Assembly: GCA_011634665.1 (NCBI GenBank)
Contig: WAEK01000002.1
Span: 2,438,501 to 2,502,500, forward strand
DNA: 64,000 bases
From: Mortierella sp. BCC40632
Lineage: Eukaryota; Mortierellomycota; Mortierellomycetes; Mortierellales; Mortierellaceae
Reading direction: 5' to 3'
Below are positions 1 through 11,709 of the stretch, piece by piece (the stretch's first letter is position 1; every line of letters begins with the position of its first letter). The notes under the pieces are model-generated. The model saw nothing but the letters and a program-made list of their open reading frames with translations. It was not told where the DNA came from and did no database searches. The position numbers were made by a program, and so were the translations under genes.

Positions 1-2995
1 TGGAAGCCCAGAGACCCTCGCCCTCGCTTTCAATGAAGTTCAGGGGCGGAAGAGAGGAAGGGAAGAGGGACAGGAGCAGGTGAGGATAGAAGTGAGCGAT
101 GGGAAAGAGATGAACGTGAGAGTAGAGCACGGCGCATGCGCGTGCGCGCGTGTATGTATACTTGTGCGTGAATGTTGTGTTGTGGCTCGAGAGAAGGGAG
201 AGTGAGATGAAGCGAAGAACTGATAGACGATGAGCTCAATGGGACACGATCGGGATGTGGGGACATGGGCCTCTGGGTGGACTGGTTTGGAGTGAGAAAA
301 AGAAGGTGGTTGTCATGGTACTTTGCTGTAGAATGGGTTAGGACACAAAACACGCAAATAAATGCGCGCACACGCGTGTCTACACAGTGTCGCACTGTTC
401 CTGAAGGGAAGGGGGGTGGCGTCTGCCTAAAAGTGAAAAGTGAAGACCTTGCCAGGGGAGGGGGCGTACATTCAAATCTGTCGTGTAAGATAGGGTCGAA
501 AAGAGAGGGGCCAAAGGTGTCCAAGGCGCTTGGAACGTTGCGCATCAGTGGATAGAAACGACGGCGGTGTGTTTGACCAATGCCAAGTTGATGGGTCCGG
601 ATAAGCCGGTACGATGGACTGTTCGATGGAGATCGGGCATGGCGGCTCTGACAGGTGAGAGCGCCCATCCCTGGCGCTGGGTGCTTTGCGATGGTGCGTG
701 TGGCAGCTGGCACGCAATAAGATATGCTTCAGAGCATGCACCACCCCTGTGAACGAGCAAAGAAAAAAATTAGAAGAGAAAGCGTTCACCGGTCCTCTTC
801 CTTCTTCTCCCTACCTACTCTGAGAGCAAGGCCAACAAGAAAAAAAAAATAAAAAAAAAAATAAAAAAAAAGAGCATTGCGGCACAAGGTATTAATGCGT
901 GCGACCGAGAGAGGTTATACAAAGTGTACAAGACTTCGACTCTGTCGGCGGAGCAATTCACTCTTTTGAGTGGGCCTATTCAATCCATGCGATTGAATCC
1001 TCGTTCATCCAAGCATTTCAAATGACAAAACGGAAATACACTGGCAGGTCTGTTGCTGTGTGCGTGTGCGTGTGTATGAGAGCTTGAAGAATTGTGTGTG
1101 TGTAAATGTGTGTGTGTGTGTGTGTGTCTGTATGTGTGTGTGTGCTCAGGCTAGGAAAGAACGTCCGTTCGGTCCATGTTTCTACAACCGGGAGAGGGAG
1201 AGGTCGGAGGGGCTAACATGGACGAGGCCCGCAGGGGTCTCGAAGACGACCCTGTCATTTTGACCCTGTACAGCGGACAAACAGGGCCACACGTCTTTCT
1301 CTACTTCTCTTCCACCCTCACAGACGCCGATGACGACGATGGCGACGGTGCGGAAAGAATGAACTCGCCAAAAGGGTGAAAGAAGGTGCATCATTCTTTC
1401 AGCCCAGCTGTTTTTGTCCTTCTCCTTTTTTCTTTTCTTTCTCTCTTTCGTATCGCTGGCTCGGTCGAGGAACATGCAGCTTGCAGCCTGCAGCAAGACA
1501 GCACGATGCACATTCTGGGCAGCAGCGAACACACACACACACACACACACATAGACACACACATAGACACACACATACGCATTGGACTTTCCACGCAATA
1601 AAAGACGATCGTGCGTGCTTGTGCCTGCTGCGTCTCTCTGTGGAAGAGTGTGTGAAAAAGCTTGAGAGTCAGGGGCAGAGGCAGGGCGAACGAGTAAGTA
1701 GAAGCAGCGAGATGGGTTCAATCCGCAGACGAGCAGAGCCAGCCGCCGGCAGCCAGTGGCGGCGGTCTCGAGTCCACCGGAATGAATCCGAGTGAATAGC
1801 CCGGATGGAAAGCACTGGGCAAGCGGAGCCGGACAAGAAAGGCGACGCGCAGACAGGAGCAAGCGAGCGAAATAGAATAGAATGCGGGCTGCATCGAGCC
1901 CGTACCAATGGCCTAGCGCTGCACAAATGTGCGTTGCTCGTTGGCTCTTTGCAGTTAAGGAAACCTTGTTGGCCTTGCCTCGCCCGCTGGCCTTGTCAGG
2001 TCCCTGGGGACGCAGATGAGGGGAGGCGAGGCCGATGGCAAGTCATTTCAATCCTTAGGGACGACAGGGGCATTTAGTTTACTGCCCTGGCCCTATCCGT
2101 TGATGTAGTGGGTACCGGGGGTGGAGCGAGCACCAGCAATGGTACCGAGAATAAACTCATGGTCTACGCTAGGTCCTAGAATGGCCGAAGATGGTCTAGT
2201 AAAGGAAGTGGACAGGGTGCTGACTCTTGCGAGCGCAAGCGGGCGGGCGGGCGAGGCACTCTGTGCCACTCACGCCAGGGCCACGGTCCTCTCACACTGT
2301 TTGTCCGTCTCTCCTTTTCTACGCCGTCTGTTCTTTCCTTCTTTTCTTTTTTTCTTTTCTCTCTCTCTCTCTCTCTCTTTCTCTTTCTTTTTCTCCTCTC
2401 TCTCTCCTCTCTCTCCTCTCTTTCTCTCTCTCTCTCTTCTTCTCCTCCACCTCCTTCCCCTCCTCCTCTCATTCGAACATCGCTCCTCCATCATTGCTAC
2501 TACCCATCCATTGCATCCGACTGCATCCCTACCCGATTACACATCCCTCCTGTTCATCCTACCGGGACCCTATCACTCACCCTGACCTTGGTATGTCTCC
2601 TCTCCCCTCTCCTACCCTCTTTGCCCTACCTTCGCCCTACCTTTGCCACACCAAGGCCCAATATCTCTACCCCACCTCAACTCCATCTCTGCCCCCGCTT
2701 CTACCCCTGTCCCAGCCGCACAGGCCGATCGGTCGCACACGATTCGCCTCGACTTGGTCACCGGGTGGGAGAGATGAGCAGCCTAGCCTGGTGGAGCCGA
2801 AGACCCATCCTTACACCTCAGACTTCGTTGTTTGCTCTGGCGCACCTCTCCCGCGATCTGCTCGCTTGCACTAACCACTCTGTCCCGTCCTTTCTCGTCC
2901 ATCCCGGCCAATGCAGCGTGCTCGAGCGGCCGCAGTGAAAAGAGAGATACCACCGTTCCCACCCCACCCCATCCTCCTCAGCCCATCCTAAAAGA
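1..2995. other. Intergenic region and long 5' leader upstream of the Ndt80-like gene
   Basis: No gene is supported here. Open frames on both strands have low-complexity products and no family motif. The stretch holds an A-rich tract near 840-872, a (GT)n tract near 1094-1142, a (CA)n tract near 1530-1575 and a strong CT-rich tract near 2340-2450. CT-rich tracts just upstream of a start codon are usual in fungal promoters and leaders, so 2340-2990 is probably promoter plus 5' UTR of the downstream gene. That is inference from position only. Confidence 0.5.
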
Positions 2996-5900
2996 ATGAC
3001 CACCGCCACCTCGCCCATCGTTGGCCTTCCCGAGCTTTCCAGAGATCGCTCGGCCTCAACAGCGTCCAAACATCTAGTCGACTATGCTCCGGACAGAGCC
3101 GAACCCCGCTCTGCTGCTGCCATGCTCGACTACGCGGCCGAACAGCAGCCACCACAACCACAGAGCTACGATAGCCTGTATAATCATCATTCGACACCAC
3201 CTACGTCTACTTCGTCGCATTATGCTCCTACCTCGGGTGCCTATTTGCCCCCGCCGATTCAGACTCTTCCACCAAGTAATGGTGCGAGCGCCGTGCACCC
3301 ACATGCTTCCGCAGGGGTGGTTCATGGCTCGTTCGCATCACCCACGTCGCCCTTGCCCAGTGGGGCATATGCCTACGCGCAGGCACCTGCACAGGCAGCA
3401 GCACAGGGTCATTACGAATACGAGCAATACCACGGACAATACCATGCACACGCATCATACCCGCAGGAGCACCACCAACATCCGCTGTAAGTGACCTCGG
3501 ATAGAGAGCTAAAGAAGTGAGAGAAAATGGGAGAGAGAGAGAGAGAAAAATGGAAAGAGAGCGAGGTGCAGATCTCTGTTCTCTGCTCCTATTCTCTGTT
3601 CTTTGATATGCGACGTATGATTGCGGGCCAGTGCTTCTTGTGGCCAGCTGCAGGGCGTACAAGATCGCTGTGCCCTGTGCAGGACAGACACAAGGCCTGG
3701 TGCAGCAGCAAAAAAGGTGCCCCCATGGGTCGGGCTGCGAGACGGAGTGGACGAACAAGATGGGGAGAGAAAAGGTCAACTGGGAGGATTGTACTCAGGG
3801 ACTCGAGTTGGCTGGGTGGGTAGGCGGGCGAGGGAGCGGGTGGTGGTGGAATGGAGAGGAGGCAATAAAGGCCACTCCCGATCACGCTCAAAGAAAGAAG
3901 AGATGCCCGACCTGCCGTCGTGCGATGTTATCTGGGTTCGAGATCTTTTTCCTTCTTTTCTCAACCACTCGACTGACCGATGTCCTTTCTCTCTATCTCT
4001 TTTTGGGTCTTGCTCATTTCTATTCTCCCTTTTGCGCTACCTGGCCTCGTCCAACTCTAACCGAAAAAAAAAAAAAAAAAAAAAAACAACAGTAGCCCCG
4101 CAGCTGACGGGAACGGCGCGCCATTTTACGGCGGATATCCGATTCCTACCGGCAAGGTGGATGGCACGAATGGCAATCCCAACTCGTCCCTCAGCAACGG
4201 CTCGTACTCGTCGTCTGCATCGTCGCAGCACTATCCAAGGTAAACAGAGCACATACCCTGCTCCTGCTTCTTCTCCTTTACGGTGCCACAACGGCTCTCG
4301 CACGCTGCCGGAAACATGTGCTGGGTGGTGGGTGCGGGACAACAGTTGGTGGTGGGATCCACAGCGTTCGTGTGAGAGCGGGGACAGGGGCAGGGCAAGG
4401 GATGCTTGTGCTTCTCGTTCTACGGACGTCTTCCGGAGATGAGAGCCAGAACCTTTTTTTATCCTTCCTTGTGACAAAGAGAGAAAGAGCGCATATTCTC
4501 TCGCCGAAAGGCCTCTCTCACTTTTTTCTTGCTCTTTCTCTTGCACCTTTCACTCTTTCTATCCCTTTCTATCTTTCCCTATCACCGCCACGCTCCCGGG
4601 AGGGTCACATGGCGAGATGCTGGGGTGGCTCGTTCTGCCTTGGAAACAAGGCTCGGTGGGAAACGAAGCAAAAGCCAGGGAAAAAAAAAAAAAAAAAAAA
4701 AAAAAGGCAGGTGGTGTTTAGAGTTCTTGGTACATAGACGGCGGTACGCCAGCGTAGCCTCGAGCTGGTTCGAGATCGATGTGAGACGCGACCGCGGTAC
4801 CTACAGGGCGTGGCCGTCTTGGCGGGAAATCGCTTTTTTTTTTTTTTTCCTCACGAGGCTTCCATTGCCTTTTGTGCCCAGCGCGGCGGGGTGGACTGAG
4901 AGAGTGCTCTCCCGGACTCGGGAAACATCATTCTTTCGAACGACTTGGCTCTGGCCGAGGGGGAAATCTCCTCTTCCCCGCTGGGAGGGAGAGATTGGGT
5001 CAAAAGAACTTACTTTCTCCCTCCCTCCTCTCCTGACTGGCAACTGATCCATCCCCAACGACTCTATCGGTCTCTCTCTCTCACTTTCCGGTGGGCCAAT
5101 CACCGTCCGTGTTGCTTTCCCATCCACTCCATGGCGGCATCGCTCACTCTCTGTCGTTTCTCCTCTCGGCTCCACTCCACTCCATTCCATTCGCCCAATT
5201 CATGTTGCTCACATATTACTATCTATCTATCTATCTATCTCTTCACTCGTCTGCTCTAGGGGCCATCCATACAGTCACCACGGTAGCATCGACGAACAGG
5301 AACCACTGAGCCCAAGCGATATGAGCGACCGTGACCCTTCCATGGTCTACTCAACCTCGGCTCCTAACCCATCCGGCCCTGGTCTTTCCATGTGCAGAAC
5401 TACCAAGCGCCGCTCAGAAGTTTCTGCTGCTCACGAGAGCCCGTACTTCTACCCGGCCCAGCAGTACCACAACTTGTTCAGCATGGACCAATCCACGAGG
5501 TAAGCCTATTCCGCGCATTAGACAAAAGAATTGACCACATTGAACTACGACACACCGACACTAATATTCTTATTTCCTCCATCCTTTAATTTTTAGCTAT
5601 TCGCTCAAGATTGGAGCCAAGATTGACCGCGGATTCTTCCTCGCAGCGGGCGACTGGACATGCTACCGCCGCAACTACTTCCAGATCAGCGCTGTCTTCT
5701 CTATTGCCAACATCGACCCGATGCTCCACTCTGAGGTTCCCTGTCTGATGGACCGTGCAGGAGAGATTGTTCAGGTCAGAAACTTTGCCATTTGCATCGG
5801 TGCTCAAATCCAGAACGGAGAAAAAGTTATCGAGCTTGTTCAGCACACGCCAAAGCGCGACAAGGGACCACAGATGACTCCTCGAGCAACACATGTCCGC

Positions 5901-6974
5901 GCTGGAGGCGATCTCAACCAAAACACCTCGGCCACCAATCCGAATGTCGTCACCTTTGAGCGAGTTCAGTTCAAGACTGCGACTGCTAACAATGGAAAGC
6001 GGAGAGCTGCCCAGCAGTACTACCAGGTCCATGTCGACCTCTTTGCAGAGCTGGATTCCGGTGAGCAGGTCCTAGTCGCAAAATCCTACTCTGCACCATT
6101 GGTCGTGCGTGGCCGCTCCCCCGGCCACTATGCTGACACAGATGAAGGTGCACCTTGTGCCGCACACCAGGTCAGTGGCCGTTACTACCGCAATGACAGC
6201 ATCAGCAGCAATGGTGGAGGACCGATCGGAGCCGCTGCAAGCGAATACCCATACTACCCTGGCTATGGCTACGGCTCGACCTACCAATACCAGTCTCTTG
6301 GATCGGCCTCGCATATTGCTGCTCAGTCGCCACCCGAAGGAGGATACTACGAGCGCTCCGATATGGGGTCCTATCCCGGTAGTCCCATGTCCCCCGTTGG
6401 CTCTTCTCATGCTGGTGCGCTCGACACTCCGCAATCTCACCATGCACACCCATATATGACGCCTCAGGTGCCCCAGGGCTTTGTCTCTGAACCAGTCTCG
6501 CCCGACATGTACAACGCCTCAGGCTTCACAACACCTGGAGCTGAGAGTCCCAGCTCGAGCTACGGTCGTTTCCCGCAGACACATCCTCATGCGCAAAACG
6601 GACACTATCCTTACACGCCACCCTATTCACAGTACCCTCAGCCGCAGGACCATCAGGAGCAGGATCATGAGACCCAGATGGCGGGACTTCGAATTCATTC
6701 ACCCGTCAGCCCCTCGAGTCCTGGAGCGCCGACGCCCCGGCGGCAATCGTTCAGCTCCTCGCTGAAGAAGAACGAGCGGGCCTCGTTCTCTGGCCCGTCG
6801 TCGACTGCTCGGAAAACCCGGTCGATCTCCATGTCAGGCGTGACTAAGCGTGCTCCAAGCAGCACACGACCCTCGCGGACAGTGCCTGTGACCCCGACAC
6901 GCGATCTTGGCATGGGGCTGGGCATCACGAATGACCGCATCCCCGAGGCCCTCATGGAAGAGCATCTCGCTTAA
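2996..6974 (+). CDS. Ndt80/PhoG-family (p53-like fold) transcription factor
   Basis: Sequence-specific DNA-binding regulator of the Ndt80 / VIB-1 / XprG family, which in fungi controls meiosis, nutrient-stress proteases and programmed cell death. Exons 2996-3486, 4093-4239, 5260-5499 and 5597-6974 join in phase to 751 aa. The N-terminal part (about residues 1-290) is low complexity, rich in Pro, His, Gln and Tyr. The DNA-binding domain lies mostly in exon 4: SYSLKIGAKIDRGF, then a cysteine-containing YRRNYFQ strand, FERVQFKTATANNGKRRAAQ, and the family hallmark VVRGRSPGHY. A disordered Tyr/Pro/Ser-rich tail follows, with basic stretches near RKTRSIS. The start has good context and the next in-frame ATG would lose the conserved-composition N terminus. 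Family assignment is firm; which paralogue it is, and its target genes, are not visible. Confidence 0.92.
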
Positions 6975-7986
6975 GAACGCCAAGGTGGAATAGCGGTTGA
7001 AAGGAGGCCGCTCCATTGACAGTGCAGTCTATATTCCTCTTGAGTTCTTTTCTTTTCTTTTTCTTTGCTACCGCACACATATCACCCTTGTTACCCCTTC
7101 TCTTGTTATTGACATTCATTCATTTATTTATTCACTGCTCTTCCTTTTTCTTTCTTGTGCTATTCCCACTCTGTTACAGCCAGTTTTTCTTCTTCTTTTC
7201 TTTTCTTTTTTTTTGTTTTAATTTGAAAGGACGACCGTTTTGTTTGTATAGCCTCTCTTTGTTCTCTGTTCCTTTTGACCACTCTATTCCCCTCTTCATC
7301 TACTTTATCTACCTACCCAATCTACCCTTCTGTTGTTGTTGTTGTTGTTGTTGTTTTTTTTTTTGCCTTGCACGTTGTTGCCCTTCTGCGTTCCTTCTTT
7401 ATTCTTTCTCTCCTAGGCATGAGTTTACCTATCTCTGGCAATGAAGTTGGTATTATCGGTTGAGAGAGAAATAGAGATATAAAAGAAGGAAGGAAGGAAA
7501 GAGAGAGAGAGAGAGAGCAACTGAGAGAAGAAAAAAATAGAGATAGAGAGAGGGACGGGACCTTTTCTCGACCTGCCCTATTACTCCTCTGGACTCTTTC
7601 TTGTTGTCTAGCTTGCTCTGCACAGGGGATACCTCGAGACAAGGGTCCCATCCGAGCCTCAATAAAGTGCGCTGGACGCGTTTCTACATTTCTACAATTC
7701 CCCCTCCCCCCAATCACTGCCCAATGAAATGAGATAAAAAGTGACTTCTCTGTTCTCTGGACTTGCTGGTCACTGTTCTGGCATGCGAGTCTTTCCTGCT
7801 GCAGAGCACTCACACACAACAAAATCCACTCGCGCATCATCCAGCTGCAGACGCTTCAAGCAAGGAACAAGCAGGGACCCATCGTGCACATTGTCAGAGT
7901 CTTTTTGCCTACATCTCGTCAACAAGTCCATCCGCCTCTGCGTCTTGACTCGTCCACTCCTTGATTCTCTACATTTTCATCCATCG
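6975..7986. other. Spacer between the Ndt80-like gene and the TPX2-like gene
   Basis: A 3' UTR region that is strongly T-rich (7030-7420) with a (TTG)n run near 7334-7354, followed by GA-rich DNA near 7495-7550. The frame of the next gene stays open upstream to about 7741, but that stretch has non-coding character and no conserved motif, so I treat it as leader. Confidence 0.5.
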
Positions 7987-10900
7987 ATGCAGGACGCGAC
8001 CACCGCTGCTTCCCGTGTCTCTACAAAAACGACGGCCAATCGCAATACCTCAACATCTTCAGGACCAATTGCCTCGATCGTTGCACCTGTCACCACCAAC
8101 CAACAGGACTCTCGCCGGCTATCGGGCATGTCATCACTCTTCTCTAACCCAATGGCCACATTGACTGATCCATCGTCTTCATCGACTGCCACGAGAAAAG
8201 AAACCCTTTCAGCCCGAAACTCAAGTCAACCGCCATCATCCACTTCAATGCGTGCCCTGTCAACCTTGTCGTCTTCCACAGGAGTGGGAATGCCAACCAG
8301 CTCAACTAGAATCTCGTCTGGTCCATTTTCGTCCCTTCCTCAGAGTAGGCGTTCCAATACCATAGTTGAACCAACAGCTATCCGAGTCCAACCACACACA
8401 GAGACGACAGAGACAATGGACGATACGTTCAAGGATCTCTTAAGGAACGGATCCAACCCCTTTGCGAGGTCAGAGGAAAGGACACAAGAGGATGAGGAAC
8501 CAGTTCGGAAATTGGCCAAGCGTTCGCATGATGGAACTCCTTTCACCTCTCTTCAGGATAAGGCGGGCGTAACTGACTACTCAAGTCATCAAGGTCAAGG
8601 TCCAAAGGCAACTCAGTCGGAATTTGCTCAGGAAACAGTCGACAATTCAACCACCCAACAGCAGATCCCAACAACACCCAAACGAAACAACCGTGGCCCA
8701 TCCTTTATGACTCCTAGTCCGGACAAGAGAAATCAAGGGGAGGATCTCGACCGCCTCTCGTCGCCGTCCCCTGCCTATATCGCCAATCCCAGCCCGTCCA
8801 ACCTCCCAAGTTTTTTTTCTGCATCGGAACCCCATGGCACAAGCTCTGACCACCCACAGCAGCAATCACAACAGCACCGTCACCACCACTCCAGCCTGGA
8901 CAGCTCAAGGAGGCAGCGAGAGTCTAATGATCGCGAGGCCTCGGCACTCTTACGTCCATCCAGACCACGCTTTAGTGCTAGTACTCACATAAGTAGTAAT
9001 AGCAACACCATCGGCAAACCCTCCCGGATGCCAATTGAGCCCGTAGCCTCAAAAGAAAAAGGACCTCACCACTCCGACCGATCGACTTCTCTATTCAAGG
9101 CGCGGCCTGTGGACCCAAAAGTGTTTGCAAGTGCAGGCGACTTGGGAGTGCCCAGGATTCGGAAATTACCACTTACAGTACCGGTCTCACCCAACTTCAG
9201 TAAACCACGGATCAAATCCTTAAATTTGGGAACAACGCCTGAGACTAGTAACAAGAGTGCTGCTGCAGCACGTCTTGCCAACCTACTCAAGACAAGACCA
9301 ACGAGAGGAGCAGCGCTTTCTGCTTTGACGGCATCAACTTCAGAAGCGGTCTCAGAAGCAACTAATAGAGGTCAAATATCAACGAATAGTCAGCGGAGCA
9401 AATTCGAAGGGTCATTGACGTCGATGCCAACCACTCAGACCGTCCAAGAAAACAAAAGAGTCCGTTCAGATTCTTTAGAAGAGCCGACAGGACGGAATTC
9501 TTCTGCACTATACCCGCCCACCACTCCAGCAACTACATTCAGTCCTTCGATTGAAGAGAATGTCCCTGACAGAAGAATCAGTAATACTATTTATGGACTA
9601 GCCATCGGTAACCACGGTCGAAAATCCATTCTAGGGCCACCCATTCGTTTTGATCCCAAGGGTCGAAGCGAGGCAGAGGTTGGTGTGACCAAGGACACAG
9701 GGAATCCCCTCCCTGCTGACAATGCCAAGGCACAACCACTGCATGCTAGCCGCGGGGATAGTTCTCAGAGTCAGAGCACACATCGCCTTCCAGGAACACA
9801 TACTTCAGAGGACAGACCCCCGGGTTGGTCACGGAAACAGTTGACGCAACCTATTCCATTCAAGTTTGCGACGGATGAACTATTACGAAAACGCATAGTC
9901 CATCCAACCACAGCTCTCACGGCCAATCCTTCTACGCAACAAAGTAATACTAAGGGTCAACTAGGCTCTCGAGCTGGCTCAACACCATCCATCTTTAAGC
10001 GGGCCCCTCAACCATTCAAGGTATAAGAAATTTGGAAGGAGAGATCAGGAGAGGGGTGGGGGGGGGGGAAGAACTTTTTTATTTATCCAGATGCTTACCT
10101 CTGGCATTCAAGCGGATTTCTAACGAGTCACCATGTGTAACTCTTTTACATTTAGAAACAATTGACAATTCCTGTACCCTTCCGTCTTACGACTCAACTT
10201 CGAGCAGAGACACGGGAACCAGAACACCACCATCGCCACCCTTCTTCACAAGAAACAGCAGCGATCGTATCAACCGACCCTTTGCCTTTGTCCTCGTCCT
10301 CGACCTCATCATCATCATCATCCAAGAACCCGAGACGTCTTAGCCGATTGGCCGGCTTGAAACCGCTCTTGCCTAGCGCCACTACATCAACAGCGATTGC
10401 CCACAAATCGACCTACAAACCTACAGTACCGATTTCACCCAAGTTTGGTCGGCGCGTGACCCCTGTCCGAGCCTTAGGACCTCCTCGATTCCTGTTGAGG
10501 AAGAGTACTAAAGAATTGACACAACCTCAAGGATTCCAGTTTCGATCTGAACAACGGGCCAAGAAGCGAGAGGAGTTTGATGAATCGATCCGAAGGAGGG
10601 AAAGAGAACTTGTAGATCTCAAGCAAAAGAATACTCAGCTTCACAAGGTAACATCGTGCATTTTTTCTTCTTTTTTCAGATTTATGAGAAAGAAAAAAAA
10701 AAAAGAGCTGAAGGAAAGCGCTTAACTCTCTTGAGCTACCAACACATCCCCTTCTCCCCTCTTCCCCTTCTCCTTCCTCTCCAACCTGTTAGGATCAAGA
10801 GGTCAAGTCAAGAGCCCAGGCTACTCTCGAGGAGTCCCTGTCCAACTTTCGAGCACGACCGATCAAGCATTACCAACCAACAGTGATCCACCATTCGAAA

Positions 10901-11338
10901 CGACCCTTGACCCAACCGATCAGCCCCATGATTGGTGAGAAACGGAAACGATACGAGATGGAAAGACAATATCTGGAACAACAACAAGAACAAGAACGAT
11001 GGGCTCAACAATTGGAACAAGATCGTGCGCTTGAATTGCAACAGGAGCAAGAACAGCAACTACAGAGAAGACGCTCGCATCTGAATGATCCTTCTGTTCG
11101 TGGAGGACAGATGGTTGAAGGTCAGGAAGAAGTGAGGACGGAGGATCAAGTAAATCGAGATGAGATGTATCAAGTCTATGAAGAAGCAACGTTGATGCAC
11201 GATCAAGAAGTAGCGATTCAGGAACAACTCGAAGAACAAGAACGACGACATTCACTTTTGTCTTCGACTCATCTACAACGACCTTCTGCGATCGGGACTA
11301 GATCTTCTATCTTTGGATCTTCTTCTCAGCGCATTTAA
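7987..11338 (+). CDS. TPX2-like microtubule/spindle-associated protein
   Basis: Likely spindle-assembly or microtubule-binding protein. Exons 7987-10020, 10156-10647 and 10793-11338 join in phase to 1023 aa. The first ~480 residues are Ser/Thr/Pro-rich and look disordered. The C-terminal half carries repeated short motifs typical of TPX2-family regions: LTVPVSPNFSKPRIKS, LTQPIPFKFATDELLRKR, LTIPVPFRL, VPISPKFGRR, then ELTQPQGFQFRSEQRAKKRE running into a charged coiled coil. A second block follows, FRARPIKHYQPT plus RPLTQPISP, then a long Gln/Glu/Arg coiled coil (about 870-990). This order of Leu-Thr-x-Pro anchors followed by F-x-F-x-(S/T)-(D/E) and a basic helix matches the family. The start at 7987 is chosen because upstream sequence looks untranslated; 7782 is an alternative. 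It could instead be a lineage-specific protein that only shares TPX2 motifs. Confidence 0.75.
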
Positions 11339-11351
11339 AATACGAGCATAA

Positions 11352-11383
<32 letters not shown>

Positions 11384-11500
11384 CTTTTCACTAATAAAAA
11401 CAGAACCCTTTGGAGGCAATGGAATGCATGTTGTATGCGTGTGAAGAATAGGGGACACGGCCGCTTTTTACACACTTTTAAATCATCTTGGTTGTTGAAG

Positions 11501-11539
<39 letters not shown>

Positions 11540-11709
11540 GGTTTTGGGATTGGATCCTAGGTTTTCTCCTACTCTGCCTCTCCCTTTCCTCTCCTCTCTC
11601 TTTTCAGAATCAAGTATCCCATTTTTTTTTTCTTTCATAGTCTTACAAATTGATCTTCTTTCTCCTGCTTCTTCCTTTCGGGACTCATATAGGCTCATCA
11701 TTTTATAAC
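11339..11709. other. Convergent 3' spacer with long poly-T tracts
   Basis: Tail-to-tail spacer between the TPX2-like gene and the kelch gene. It contains two T homopolymers of roughly 30 nt (near 11355-11382 and 11504-11538). No gene seen. Confidence 0.6.

Noticed and set aside
30..713. 227-codon minus-strand frame at the window start
   Set aside because: Low-complexity Ser/Pro/His composition, no conserved motif, overlapping open frames on both strands. Possibly leader or promoter sequence.
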